Shown: piece by piece, positions 33,499-42,303 of the stretch | Numbering within the stretch: position 1 is the first letter of the stretch | Layout of the letters: every line of letters begins with the position of its first letter | Assembly: GCA_045540115.1 (NCBI GenBank) | Contig: JAZQGR010000058.1 | Span: 1-64,000 of the forward strand | DNA length: 64,000 nucleotides | Direction: 5' to 3' | Origin: Colimorpha_A sp045540115 | Lineage (GTDB): Bacteria > Bacillota > Clostridia > Oscillospirales > CAG-272 | The notes under the pieces: generated by a model | The model's database searches: none | What the model was told of the DNA's origin: nothing | The model's input: only the letters and a program-made list of their open reading frames with translations | Translations under genes and position numbers: made by a program

Positions 33499-34517
33499 CA
33501 CCGAACGAATTTCGAACAGAGCTGAAAAAGCTGAAGGGCGGTTATCTTTTCTGCGGAGAAGAGGACTACCTCAAAAGACATTACCTGTCAACGCTCCGCA
33601 AAACGGCAGTCGACGAGGGCGACGTTTTCAACCATATAGTTTTGTCGGGCGAAAGCTATTCTCCCGAGCGTCTCTTTGCCTCAATCGAGGCGCTTCCGAT
33701 GATGGCGGAGAGAAAGCTTATTGAGGTAAATTCGCTGTATATTTCGTCAATGTCGGACTCAGACCTTGATGCGCTGGTAACAGTGTTGCGCCGTCTCCCT
33801 GAGTACGAATATAATATCCTTGTCCTCTATACAGAGCCCGATGAGCTTGATATCGGAAGCAAAAAAGTCCCGTCCAAGGAGTTCAAGCTTTTAAGCGAGT
33901 GCCTGACGCCTGTGGTTTTTGAAAAGGAAACTCCCGCCCGACTTGCCTCGTGGACAGCAAAGCACTTTGCGTCCGAGCTGATAATTGCGCCGCCCGACAC
34001 GGTGACTCTGCTTATCGACAGGTGCGGATGCGATATGTACGCTCTTTCAAATGAGATAGATAAGCTCTCCTGCTACCTCAAGGCGCAGGGAAGGGAGAAG
34101 CTGACTGTCGACGATGTGATGACCGTCTGCGGCGAAAGAAAAGAGATCGCCGCGTTCGATTTTGCAAACTCAATTCTGGATCTTGATCCGCGGAAGGCAT
34201 TCTCTGTTCTCGGAGAAATGAAGAAGCAGAAGGAAAAGCCCGAAATAATTCTCGGAAGTATATCAAGAGTGATCTGTGATCTTGAAATAATCAAGTATTC
34301 GACGGAAAACGGTATCCCGCTTTCCGAGGTGGCAAAGAAGCTCAAGTTCCATGAATACAAGGCGACGCTTTATGCAAAAAGCGCGTCGCGCACAACGGTC
34401 GATCGCCTCCGCGAGCTGAGCGAAAAATGCTATGAGGCAGACCTTCTTATCAAATCCTCAAAGCTTGATAATTACGTAATTCTCGAGCGTCTCGTCATTG
34501 AGACTACGAGAAGATAA
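33495..34517 (+). CDS. holA: DNA polymerase III subunit delta
   Basis: The delta subunit opens the sliding clamp within the clamp loader. The 340-residue protein has the usual AAA-like fold without a working P-loop: YLFCGEEDYLKRHYLSTL at the N-terminus, LIEVNSL, EYNILVLYTEP, LLIDRCGCDMYALSNEIDKL and the C-terminal helical collar. Length is normal. It follows the DUF1934 gene by a 4-bp overlap and precedes a membrane protein and rnmV. Confidence 0.92.
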   Translation: MTPNEFRTELKKLKGGYLFCGEEDYLKRHYLSTLRKTAVDEGDVFNHIVLSGESYSPERLFASIEALPMMAERKLIEVNSLYISSMSDSDLDALVTVLRRLPEYEYNILVLYTEPDELDIGSKKVPSKEFKLLSECLTPVVFEKETPARLASWTAKHFASELIIAPPDTVTLLIDRCGCDMYALSNEIDKLSCYLKAQGREKLTVDDVMTVCGERKEIAAFDFANSILDLDPRKAFSVLGEMKKQKEKPEIILGSISRVICDLEIIKYSTENGIPLSEVAKKLKFHEYKATLYAKSASRTTVDRLRELSEKCYEADLLIKSSKLDNYVILERLVIETTRR

Positions 34518-34533
34518 AGGAGGACATAGTCCC

Positions 34534-35109
34534 ATGAATAAAAAACAAAGGGATAAGCAAAAGGAACGTATAGAGCGCTTCGATCATGCCCTCAAGGACA
34601 AGTTCGTGACAGCGCTCATGCTTGCTCCGGTGCTTTCCGTAATGATTTTTTCGGTCGTGTATCAGTCCTTCAGCTCAACAAAGGTCGCTCTTGACGCTAC
34701 CCCCGGAGTTGTTCTCGGCTGGCTCACGTTGCTGACTGTTGTCGCAGTGACCGTCCTTGCCGTAATGTATAACAAAACCTTCGTGACGCTCGCGATCTCG
34801 ATGCTTTTCGGGCTTGCGTCGCTCAGCTACGGAATAGTAATAATAAGCGGAACGACCGACGTGCTTGAGGACGGATTTTTCGATATGCTCATGTCGGTGT
34901 TCGTGTTGCCCGTCATATCCTTCATTTCGGTAACGGGAGTTGAGAGCGGAAAGCCACACGCATTGCCGCTTGTAATATCAGTCATCATAACCGCGATGGC
35001 AATTGCCGCAACCGTTTATATCGTCAAAAAACTCAAAAAGGAAGAAGAGGAACGTGATAGAAAAGCTGAAGCTCGTAAGTCCCGTAATAGTAGAGGGAAA
35101 GTACGATAA
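34534..35109 (+). CDS. four-TM membrane protein, unrecognised
   Basis: A 191-residue protein with a highly charged N-terminal 25 residues, four hydrophobic segments (about 28-50, 58-80, 85-105, 115-165 in part) and a Lys/Glu/Arg-rich tail. No family motif is recognised. Start ATG 34534 follows AAAGGAGG. Its 3' end overlaps rnmV by 56 bases, so translation of the two is probably coupled. Confidence 0.75.
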   Translation: MNKKQRDKQKERIERFDHALKDKFVTALMLAPVLSVMIFSVVYQSFSSTKVALDATPGVVLGWLTLLTVVAVTVLAVMYNKTFVTLAISMLFGLASLSYGIVIISGTTDVLEDGFFDMLMSVFVLPVISFISVTGVESGKPHALPLVISVIITAMAIAATVYIVKKLKKEEEERDRKAEARKSRNSRGKVR

Positions 35110-35644
35110 AATTAAGCTTTCGTCAATTATCGAAAGCGAAATAATCTGTCTTAACGGCTTCGGTATCTTCAAGGATGAAAAGAAGCGTCAGATGCTGAAG
35201 AATATCGCAAATGAGCGTGGGCTTATTGTCCTTACCGACAGCGACGGCGGCGGGCTCGTGTTGCGAAATCACCTCCGAACTCTTATCCCGAGCGACCGTC
35301 TTAAGCATCTGTATATCCCAAAGATCGAGGGCAAGGAGAAGCGCAAGGAAGAAGCATCCAAGGAAGGACTGCTTGGCGTTGAAGGAATGGACACCTCGCT
35401 TTTGCGTTCTCTTTTTGAGCCGTTTTTGGCACAAAATACGCAACTTAACGCTCGTAAAGTGACCAAAACCGACCTTTATTGCGACGGCTTGCTCGGAAAC
35501 GAAGGAAGCGTCGAAAAAAGAAAAAAGCTGTGCGCAAAGTGCTCGCTTCCCGATAACATATCGGCAAATTCTCTCCTTGAAGCGATCAACCTGCTGTATG
35601 ACTATGACCGCTACAAGGAAATAATAAACGAGACGAATAAATGA
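35054..35644 (+). CDS. rnmV: ribonuclease M5
   Basis: RNase M5 matures 5S rRNA using an N-terminal Toprim domain. The 196-residue protein has VSPVIVEGKYDKIKL, the glutamate-bearing Toprim strand, then VLTDSDGGGLVLRNHL with the DxD acid pair, and a basic C-terminal part with the conserved GVEGMD. The start is GTG 35054 after GAAGAGGAAC, inside the preceding gene; an earlier in-frame ATG gives an unrelated Lys-rich N-terminus. The usual partner rsmA is absent here. Confidence 0.93.
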   Translation: MIEKLKLVSPVIVEGKYDKIKLSSIIESEIICLNGFGIFKDEKKRQMLKNIANERGLIVLTDSDGGGLVLRNHLRTLIPSDRLKHLYIPKIEGKEKRKEEASKEGLLGVEGMDTSLLRSLFEPFLAQNTQLNARKVTKTDLYCDGLLGNEGSVEKRKKLCAKCSLPDNISANSLLEAINLLYDYDRYKEIINETNK

Positions 35645-36054
35645 TAAGCATTATTAAAAAGTATAGAACGCAGATAAAATACCTGATATTCGGAGTGATG
35701 ACAACCGTCGTTGACTTTGTGATATCGTTTTTTCTGTATAAGGTTACAAACCACCATATTGCAAATATAACCGCGTGGTGCGGAGCGGTCATCTTCGCAT
35801 ACGTTGTGAACAAGCTGTTCGTGTTTGAAAGCAAGCGGAGCGGCATCAAAGCCCTTGCGGCGGAATTTGGCGCCTTTGTCGGAAGCAGAATTTTTTCGCT
35901 TCTGCTTCAGGAGGGAATATTCCTTATCGCCGTAGATATTCTGACGCTTAATAAGGAAATAACGAAGATCGCCGCATCGGTGATTGTTGTGATAACGAAC
36001 TACTTCCTCGGCAAGCTGATTTTTTCAAAAAAAGAAAAGGTGGATAAAGTATGA
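35641..36054 (+). CDS. GtrA-family membrane protein
   Basis: A 137-residue protein with four TM helices (YLIFGVMTTVVDFVISFFL, NITAWCGAVIFAYVVNKLFVF, and two C-terminal helices) and the KLFVFES loop typical of GtrA/DPMS families. These move lipid-linked sugars across the membrane or support glycosyltransfer to wall polymers. ATGA overlaps with rnmV and with the MFS gene show tight coupling. Substrate not known. Confidence 0.9.
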   Translation: MISIIKKYRTQIKYLIFGVMTTVVDFVISFFLYKVTNHHIANITAWCGAVIFAYVVNKLFVFESKRSGIKALAAEFGAFVGSRIFSLLLQEGIFLIAVDILTLNKEITKIAASVIVVITNYFLGKLIFSKKEKVDKV

Positions 36055-37454
36055 AGCTGAATTACAAGCGTACCCTTTTGTGCGGATTTGCATTTTTCGG
36101 AATAACGGCGTTCTGGCAGCTGTACGATAACCTGATATCCTTAATGCTGAAGTTTGACTTCGGCGTAAACGATGCGGCGTCCGGCTGGATAATGTCGCTT
36201 GATAATATCTTCGCGCTCTTCCTGCTTCCGTTATTCGGTGCACTTTCGGATAAAACGAATACGAAGATCGGCAAAAGAATGCCGTATATAATTTTCGGTA
36301 CCCTCTTTGCGGGAACGGCGTTTACGCTTCTGCCGATATCTGCCGATATGAAGAATCTGCCGTTCTTTATGGCTCTGCTTCTTTGTGCGCTTGTCGGTAT
36401 GGGAACCTACCGCTCGCCGGCGGTATCGCTTATGCCCGACATAACTCCGAAGCCGCTCCGCTCAAAGGCGAACGCGATTATAAATCTTATGGGTACCATC
36501 GGAGGACTTGTAGTCCTCATCGCGGTGTCGCTTCTTATGAAGACGCAGTACTACGCGGTTTGCCCGGACGGACACAAGGTGCTTATTGATAAAGCCACGG
36601 TTGAAAGCGCGTTCTGCGAGAGCTGTAATAAAACGATCTCGGTTGGCGAAAAGAACCTCGGACTTATCCACGACAGCTATCTGCCCCTCTTTGTAATTAC
36701 CGCGGGAATCATGGTTATCTGCCTTGTGGCACTTCTTGCTTTTTTGCGTGAAAACCGCTTTGTTCGTGAGCGCGAGAAGGTCGAGCGTGAGTATGGTATA
36801 AGTGACGATGACGGCGAAGAAGATCTCAGCGGAAACGAAAAGCTCCGTCCCGAGGTAAAGCGCAGTCTCATCTTCCTGCTCCTCTCAGTTGCGTTCTGGT
36901 ATATGGCGTATAATGCAGTCACGACGAGCTTTGCGAAGTACGTTATTACCATCTGGGGACTCAAGGACGGCGGCTTTGCAAACTGTCTTATGATCGCGAT
37001 GGCGGCGGCAGCCGTTTCATATATCCCGATCGGCATCATTTCGAGTAAGATCGGGCGCAAGAAGATGATCCTTATTGGATGTGCGCTTCTTACCGCTATG
37101 TTCGGCGTTGCCTTCCTCTTTACCGAGCCGCACGCTGCGGTTAATATCGTGTTTGCCCTCGTCGGTATCGCTTGGGCGGCGATTAACGTTAATTCTTATC
37201 CTATGGTCGTTGATATGAGCAAGGGAAGCAATATCGGTAAATACACCGGATTATATTATACCTTCTCAATGGCGGCACAGGTCATAACTCCTATTCTTTC
37301 GGGATATCTCCTTAACGTCAGCTACAAAACTCTGTTCCCGTATGCGACGATATTTGCAGGAATTTCGTTTGTAACAATGCTGTTCGTAAAGCACGGCGAT
37401 AGCAAGCTTCCCGCTAAAAAATCACTTATTGAGCACCTTGACGTGGAGGACTGA
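36051..37454 (+). CDS. MFS transporter with a Cys/His-containing loop
   Basis: A 467-residue, 12-TM major facilitator protein of the sugar-transporter-like (SLC45/GPH) type. The MFS signature is GALSDKTNTKIGKRMPYI after TM2, and the C-half repeat is PIGIISSKIGRKKMILIG. Between TM5 and TM6 a 45-residue loop has CPDGH (171-175) and CESC (189-192), a pattern like a small zinc ribbon that is unusual for this family. A second charged loop (EDLSGNEKLRPEVKRS) separates the halves. Substrate unknown. Confidence 0.88.
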   Translation: MKLNYKRTLLCGFAFFGITAFWQLYDNLISLMLKFDFGVNDAASGWIMSLDNIFALFLLPLFGALSDKTNTKIGKRMPYIIFGTLFAGTAFTLLPISADMKNLPFFMALLLCALVGMGTYRSPAVSLMPDITPKPLRSKANAIINLMGTIGGLVVLIAVSLLMKTQYYAVCPDGHKVLIDKATVESAFCESCNKTISVGEKNLGLIHDSYLPLFVITAGIMVICLVALLAFLRENRFVREREKVEREYGISDDDGEEDLSGNEKLRPEVKRSLIFLLLSVAFWYMAYNAVTTSFAKYVITIWGLKDGGFANCLMIAMAAAAVSYIPIGIISSKIGRKKMILIGCALLTAMFGVAFLFTEPHAAVNIVFALVGIAWAAINVNSYPMVVDMSKGSNIGKYTGLYYTFSMAAQVITPILSGYLLNVSYKTLFPYATIFAGISFVTMLFVKHGDSKLPAKKSLIEHLDVED

Positions 37455-37456
37455 TT

Positions 37457-38239
37457 ATGTTAGCAATTTATATTACTCTTGCCGTCATCGGCGCGCTTAT
37501 CTTCTTGTATTTCTTCGCGATCTGCCCCGCAAACGGACGCAAGGCAGCGGCTTTTGACGGAAAATATATCGCTCACCGCGGTTTTCATGGCGGTGATATC
37601 AAGGAAAATACTCGCGAAGCTTTTGAAAAGGCAGTCGAGCTCGGCTACGGAATCGAGCTTGATATCCAGCTTTCGAGCGACAACGTTGCGGTCATAAACC
37701 ACGATTACACATTGAAAAGGGTGTTTGGCGTTGATGAAAAGGTCTCGTCGCTGACCGCAAGCGAGCTTCGCAGGATCGGTGTCCCGACCTTCAAGGAGGT
37801 GCTTGAAATTATCGACGGCAAGGTTCCGCTCGTTGCCGAGATCAAGGGCGAAAGCTCGGACACCAAGGTGTGCGAAAAGGCGGCAGAGCTTCTTGATGAT
37901 TACGACGGAATCTACTGTGTTGAATCATTTAATCCGATACACATGCGTTGGTTTAAAAGGAACCGACCGCAGGTGATCCGCGGTCAGCTTTCGACTGCAT
38001 TCGGCAAGCGCGGAGACGGAAAGAACAAGCTTCTTCATAAGCTCCTCCGTCACCTGTTGCTCAACTTCCTTTCCCGTCCTCACTTCATCGCGTATGAATA
38101 TAAGTACTCATCGGTTTCAGCCCGTCTCTGCGCGCTTCTCGGAGCACATATGGTCTGCTGGACGCCTAAAAGCGCAGATGACGTAAATAAGGCAAAAAAG
38201 CATTATAAAACCTTCATTTTCGAAGGCTTCGAGCCGTAA
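37457..38239 (+). CDS. glycerophosphodiester phosphodiesterase, membrane anchored
   Basis: A 260-residue GDPD enzyme that splits glycerophosphodiesters to glycerol-3-phosphate and alcohol. It has an N-terminal TM helix (3-22), then YIAHRGFHG, KENTREAF, GIELDIQLSSDN with the metal-binding acids, and VINHDYTL. The catalytic set looks complete. It lies two bases after the MFS gene at the end of the operon. It may also act on teichoic-acid-type polymers. Confidence 0.92.
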   Translation: MLAIYITLAVIGALIFLYFFAICPANGRKAAAFDGKYIAHRGFHGGDIKENTREAFEKAVELGYGIELDIQLSSDNVAVINHDYTLKRVFGVDEKVSSLTASELRRIGVPTFKEVLEIIDGKVPLVAEIKGESSDTKVCEKAAELLDDYDGIYCVESFNPIHMRWFKRNRPQVIRGQLSTAFGKRGDGKNKLLHKLLRHLLLNFLSRPHFIAYEYKYSSVSARLCALLGAHMVCWTPKSADDVNKAKKHYKTFIFEGFEP

Positions 38240-38241
38240 AT

Positions 38242-38271
38242 AAAAGGACAGAGATTTTTCTCTGTCCTTTT
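38242..38271 (+). terminator. terminator of the holA-GDPD operon
   Basis: AAAAGGACAGAGA / TCTCTGTCCTTTT, 13-bp stem with a 4-nt loop. The stem matches that at 22412. Confidence 0.9.
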
Positions 38272-38290
38272 GAGTTTCACAGAACTATTA

Positions 38291-38359
38291 GTAGGGGCGA
38301 CCATTGGTCGCCCGTGTAATAACAATGTAACCTAACTGGCGACCAATGGTCGCCCCTAC
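38291..38359. repeat. paired-palindrome repeat element, copy 1
   Basis: GTAGGGGCGACCATTGGTCG... (38291-38313) and its reverse complement (38338-38359) flank a 24-bp centre. Each arm also holds its own palindrome GGCGACCATTGGTCGCC, so the element can fold as one long hairpin or two short ones. It has no ORF. A second copy lies at 47484. It looks like a REP/MITE-type non-coding repeat. The rest of 38276-38466 holds no gene. Confidence 0.85.
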
Positions 38360-38433
38360 AAGAAAAATCTAATGTTTCTCCGCTCCACCACAACATTGGT
38401 GAGAGGCGCTCAAAACTAATATAATGTAAAATT

Positions 38434-38459
38434 CCGCAAGTCACATTCCTGACTTGCGG
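38434..38459 (-). terminator. terminator of the valS operon
   Basis: CCGCAAGTC/GACTTGCGG stem (38434-38442, 38451-38459), then AATTTT on the minus strand, just after the DUF896 stop. Confidence 0.8.
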
Positions 38460-38466
38460 GATCATT

Positions 38467-38670
38467 TTATTTCTTTTTCTCAACCTTTTTCTTCGTACCG
38501 TCGGGATACTGTATATAGGTATTATCGAGAATACCTCTCATACCTGCGCGAAATTCGAGAATGTACTCCTCGCGGAGTTTTTTCTGCTCGGTCTTTTCCT
38601 CGGGGGTAAGTTCCGCGGTCTTTGACTTTTGCGCGAGCTCGTTTATTCTGTCAAGCTTTGATTGTTCCAT
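38467..38670 (-). CDS. DUF896 (YnzC-like) small protein
   Basis: A 67-residue helical protein of the DUF896/YnzC family. The N-terminal helical hairpin is IDELAQKSKTAELTPEEKTE-like (here RINELAQKSKTAELTPEE), followed by KLREEYILEFRAGMRG and a basic tail. The Bacillus homologue is a small helix-hairpin protein without settled function. It begins one base after the CBM9-like gene and ends the valS T-box transcript. Confidence 0.88.
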   Translation of the reverse strand: MEQSKLDRINELAQKSKTAELTPEEKTEQKKLREEYILEFRAGMRGILDNTYIQYPDGTKKKVEKKK

Positions 38671-38671
38671 A

Positions 38672-39220
38672 TCAGCTTATCTCCGCAATATCGATATCTC
38701 CGAAAAACTCGGGCTTATGGAATGCAGGGACATCGGACTTGATAACGCTCCACATACCGAAGTGCGGAAGGGGAGTTTCGTCGCCGCACTTATAGAAGTT
38801 ACCGCGCAGGCTTTCAAGCTTCTCGATTCCAAAAAGCGCCTTGACCTTTGCTATATCGAGCGTTATTTCAACGTACCACATATCGCCCGTCACGGTTGGC
38901 TTGGGCTTGCCGTCTTCGGTGAAAACGTCAACGATTCGGCAGTTATCCATACCTGTACGGTAGGCGGAATAATATCCGCCTATCGAGTTTGCTTCAAGGT
39001 TCATATAGTACTTGCTTCCGTTAAAGGAAAGGAAGCATTCAAGACAGCTGTCCCAATAAACGTGTGCATCAGGGCCGTACGCAAAGCGCGCGCAGGGATC
39101 CTTTTCGCAGGCGGTGAGCTTTATATAGAGCTTGTCGTCAGTCAGATGAAGCTCTGCCCACGCCTTCGGCTCGTAACCGTTATCGGACCATAGATAGTTG
39201 TTTATCTCAAAGCGCTTCAT
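38672..39220 (-). CDS. CBM9-like carbohydrate-binding protein, cytoplasmic
   Basis: A 182-residue single-domain protein with the CBM9 pattern: AWAELHLTDDKLYIKLTACE, VYWDSCLECFLSFNG, YYMNLEANSIGGYYSAYR and YVEITLDIAKV. It has no signal peptide, so it is intracellular. CBM9 modules bind the reducing ends of sugars and usually sit in xylanases. Here it stands alone, three bases after valS and under the valS T-box, which is unexplained. Confidence 0.82.
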   Translation of the reverse strand: MKRFEINNYLWSDNGYEPKAWAELHLTDDKLYIKLTACEKDPCARFAYGPDAHVYWDSCLECFLSFNGSKYYMNLEANSIGGYYSAYRTGMDNCRIVDVFTEDGKPKPTVTGDMWYVEITLDIAKVKALFGIEKLESLRGNFYKCGDETPLPHFGMWSVIKSDVPAFHKPEFFGDIDIAEIS

Positions 39221-39223
39221 ATA

Positions 39224-41869
39224 TTACCTCGGGAGAGCGTTAAGAGCAGAGATTATACCGTCGAGAGTTTCGCGGTATTTAGCCATCTTTGCCTTTTCGC
39301 CTTCGACGACAGCCGCAGGTGCCTTCGAAACGAAGCCCTCATTCGACAGCTTCTTTTCGATTCTTTCGATCTCACTTTCGACCTTGACCTTTTCGCCCTC
39401 AAGACGTGCTCTTTCCTTTTCAAAGTCGATAATATCGGAAAGGGGAAGGAAGATAGACGCGGAGTCGGTTACGATCTGAACTGCGTTATCTGCGCTTATG
39501 TCGTTTTCGCTAAATGCTTCAGCTACGACGACAGCGGAAGCCGATGCAAGACGGATGAAGAACGGCTCGCTGTTTGCACCAAAGATGTCGTCATACTTCG
39601 TTGCGATGTAAACAGTCGCTTTCTTTGAGGGCGGAACGTTCATTTCGCTGCGGCGTGCTCTTATTGCCTTTATAGCGTCGATGATTTTATTCATCTTCTC
39701 GGCGTCGGTCGGGAAGTTGAGGGCTTCATCATACTTCGGGTATGTCGAGATCATAATGCTGTCGCACTCGTGAGGAAGCGACGCAAAGATCTCCTCGGTG
39801 ATGAAGGGCATAAAGGGATGGAGAAGCTTAAGCGTACCGTAGAGAACGTAAGCGATCACGTTCTGGCAGGTGAGGTTTGCCTCAGTATCCTTTTCGTTGA
39901 GACGACTCTTTGCGATCTCGATGTACCAGTCGCAGAAGATGTCCCAAGTGAATGAATAAATAGCACCGAGAGCAACGCCGATCTCGAACTTGTCGAGGTT
40001 GTAAACTACGTTGTTTACGAGGTTGTTATACTCGTTGAGTATCCACTTATCTTCAAGGGAAAGCTTGTCAATGCTCGGCAACTCGATCTTGTCGATCGTG
40101 AGGTTCATACGAACGAAACGCGAAGCGTTCCAGAGCTTGTTTGCGAAGTTTCTTGCGCTCTCTATCTTCTCATCGGAGAAACGCATATCGTTTCCGGGGG
40201 AGTTACCCGTTGCAAGCGCGAATCGGAGCGCGTCTGCACCGTACTTCTCGATGATCTCAAGGGGATCTATACCGTTTCCGAGAGACTTCGACATCTTTCT
40301 GCCCTGCGCGTCACGGACGAGACCGTGAATGAATACGGTAGAGAAGGGCTTTTTATCCATGTGTTCAAGTCCCGAGAATATCATTCTCGATACCCAGAAT
40401 GTTATGATGTCATAGCCGGTAACGAGAACGTCGGTCGGGTAGTATCTCTTGAGATCCTCGGTCATCTCAGGCCAGCCGAGGGTAGAGAAGGGCCAAAGGG
40501 CGCTTGAGAACCAGGTATCAAGAACGTCCTCGTCCTGACGAACCTTTGCTCCGCACTTCGGGCAGGTGTCAATATCGGTCTTGGATACTGTCATCTCGCC
40601 GCATTCGTCGCAGTAGAATGCAGGAATACGGTGTCCCCACCAGAGCTGACGGGAGATACACCAGTCAAGGATGTTGTTCATCCAGTTAAAGTAGTTTTTG
40701 GAGAAGCGCTCGGGAACGAAATTGATGCTTCCGTCCTCAACTGCCTTGATAGCGGGCTCGGCGAGGGGCTTCATCTTAACGAACCACTGATCGCTCGTCA
40801 TAGGCTCAACGGTTGTTCCGCAACGGTAGCAAACACCGACGTTGTGATCGTGCGGCTCGGTCTTGACGAGGTAGCCCTCTGCTTCAAGATCAGCGACAAG
40901 CGCCTTGCGGCAAGCGTAGCGATCCATTCCTTCGTATTTTCCGGCGTACGCGTTCATCGTTGCGTCGTCATTCATGACCTTGATCTGCTCAAGGTTGTGA
41001 CGCTGACCGACGAGGAAGTCGTTCGGGTCGTGTGCGGGAGTGATCTTAACACAGCCCGTACCGAAGCCGATCTCAACGTAATCGTCTGCAATTACGGGAA
41101 TTTCGCGGTTAACGAGGGGAAGAAGGAGCTTCTTGCCGATAAGATGCTTAGTATTCTCGTCCTCGGGGTTTACCGCAACGGCAGTATCACCGAACATCGT
41201 TTCGGGACGCGTCGTTGCGATCTCAACGTATCCGTCTTCGCCGATTATCGGGTACTTGATGTGCCAGAAGAAGCCGGGCTGATCCTTATACTCTACCTCT
41301 GCGTCGGAGAGGGCGGTAAGGCAGCGGGGACACCAGTTTATGATACGGTGACCGCGGTAGATCAGTCCCTTTTCATAGAGGTTTACGAATACCTCGCGTA
41401 CGCTCTTAGAGCAGCCTTCGTCCATAGTGAAGCGCTGATGCGACCAGTCGCAGGATGCGCCGAGCTTGCGGAGCTGTCCCGTGATACGGTTTTCGTACAT
41501 ATCCTTCCAGCCCCATACGCGCTCAAGGAACTTTTCGCGTCCGAGGTCGTAGCGTGTCAGCTGCTCGTCAACGCGGAGACGTTCCTCGACCTTGATCTGA
41601 GTTGCTATTCCCGCATGGTCGGTTCCGGGTACCCAAAGGGTATCGAAGCCCTGCATTCTCTTGTAGCGGACCAGAATGTCCTGAAGAGTTTCATCAAGTG
41701 CGTGACCCATGTGAAGCTGACCCGTTACGTTCGGAGGGGGAATAACCATCGAGAACGTCGGTGCGCTCTTATCACCCGAGGGACGGAAAAAGCCGTTTTC
41801 TTCCCAAAACTTGTAAAGACGGTCTTCAAATTCCGCAGGGTTATAATTCTTCGGAAGTTCGTTTGTCAT
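39224..41869 (-). CDS. valS: valyl-tRNA synthetase
   Basis: An 881-residue class I synthetase that charges tRNA-Val. HIGH motif reads PPPNVTGQLHMGHALDE, and KMSKS reads GRKMSKSLGNG. A complete CP1 editing domain (TTRPETMFGDTAVAVNP) and a C-terminal coiled coil are present. It has the two-zinc-knuckle segment CDECGEMTVSKTDIDTCPKCG. I start at ATG 41869 after AAGGAGAAATGTT; an open frame to 41968 is part of the leader. It is controlled by a T-box leader at 41905-42141. Confidence 0.97.
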   Translation of the reverse strand: MTNELPKNYNPAEFEDRLYKFWEENGFFRPSGDKSAPTFSMVIPPPNVTGQLHMGHALDETLQDILVRYKRMQGFDTLWVPGTDHAGIATQIKVEERLRVDEQLTRYDLGREKFLERVWGWKDMYENRITGQLRKLGASCDWSHQRFTMDEGCSKSVREVFVNLYEKGLIYRGHRIINWCPRCLTALSDAEVEYKDQPGFFWHIKYPIIGEDGYVEIATTRPETMFGDTAVAVNPEDENTKHLIGKKLLLPLVNREIPVIADDYVEIGFGTGCVKITPAHDPNDFLVGQRHNLEQIKVMNDDATMNAYAGKYEGMDRYACRKALVADLEAEGYLVKTEPHDHNVGVCYRCGTTVEPMTSDQWFVKMKPLAEPAIKAVEDGSINFVPERFSKNYFNWMNNILDWCISRQLWWGHRIPAFYCDECGEMTVSKTDIDTCPKCGAKVRQDEDVLDTWFSSALWPFSTLGWPEMTEDLKRYYPTDVLVTGYDIITFWVSRMIFSGLEHMDKKPFSTVFIHGLVRDAQGRKMSKSLGNGIDPLEIIEKYGADALRFALATGNSPGNDMRFSDEKIESARNFANKLWNASRFVRMNLTIDKIELPSIDKLSLEDKWILNEYNNLVNNVVYNLDKFEIGVALGAIYSFTWDIFCDWYIEIAKSRLNEKDTEANLTCQNVIAYVLYGTLKLLHPFMPFITEEIFASLPHECDSIMISTYPKYDEALNFPTDAEKMNKIIDAIKAIRARRSEMNVPPSKKATVYIATKYDDIFGANSEPFFIRLASASAVVVAEAFSENDISADNAVQIVTDSASIFLPLSDIIDFEKERARLEGEKVKVESEIERIEKKLSNEGFVSKAPAAVVEGEKAKMAKYRETLDGIISALNALPR

Positions 41870-41904
41870 AACATTTCTCCTTAAGATGAATTTCTTTTTT
41901 TCGG

Positions 41905-42141
41905 AGCAAAAAATAAAACGCCCCGTAAAAACAGGACGCCATAAGCGCGGTACCACCTGAATTCGCACGAAGGTGCGCTCTCTTTCATCCTTTACGCAGA
42001 TTCACGGCGGAGTCTAACGGCATAAGCTTTCTTTCCGCTGCTACGGTGCGACCTTCTCCGTCCTTTCGCTGCCGCATTTCCAGCTTCCTGCGGCTCTCTG
42101 TGAGCTATTCTACGGGTACTCTTCACCGTCATCGCATTTAT
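41905..42141 (-). ncRNA. T-box riboswitch leader of valS
   Basis: The minus-strand leader contains the T-box AGGTGGTACCGCGC (41945-41958), a stem I with an AGTA bulge (AGAGTACCC) and base pairing ACGGTG/CACCGT. The specifier candidate GTC (Val) is at 42050-42052, on the 3' side of stem I above its base. A terminator follows (GCGTCCTG with CGGGGCGT, 41919-41939, then TTTTATTTTTT). Uncharged tRNA-Val would favour the antiterminator and allow valS expression. Confidence 0.92.
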
Positions 42142-42147
42142 AGGGTT

Positions 42148-42176
42148 ATTATAACCTTATTTTCTTCATTTGTCAA
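42148..42176 (-). promoter_or_regulatory. sigma-A promoter of the valS operon
   Basis: Minus-strand TTGACA (42171-42176) and TATAAT (42148-42153), 17-bp spacer, both exact consensus. Confidence 0.92.
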
Positions 42177-42235
42177 GAATTAGTTTATAAATTAAAAAAA
42201 GTAGTGGAAATTTTGCCGAAATTACGAAATTACTG

Positions 42236-42264
42236 TTTACAAATCACTCAAAAGGTGGTAAAAT
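42236..42264 (+). promoter_or_regulatory. promoter of the pyrH-polC operon
   Basis: TTTACA (42236-42241) and TAAAAT (42259-42264), 17-bp spacer. Confidence 0.7.
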
Positions 42265-42303
42265 TAATGTGTAATTTTATGCGTATCCCACGGCATCGGA
42301 CGA

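Noticed and set aside
40631..41884. 417-codon plus-strand open frame opposite valS
   Set aside because: It lies entirely antisense to a well-supported valS, has no ribosome binding site or family motif, and reflects codon bias of the true gene.
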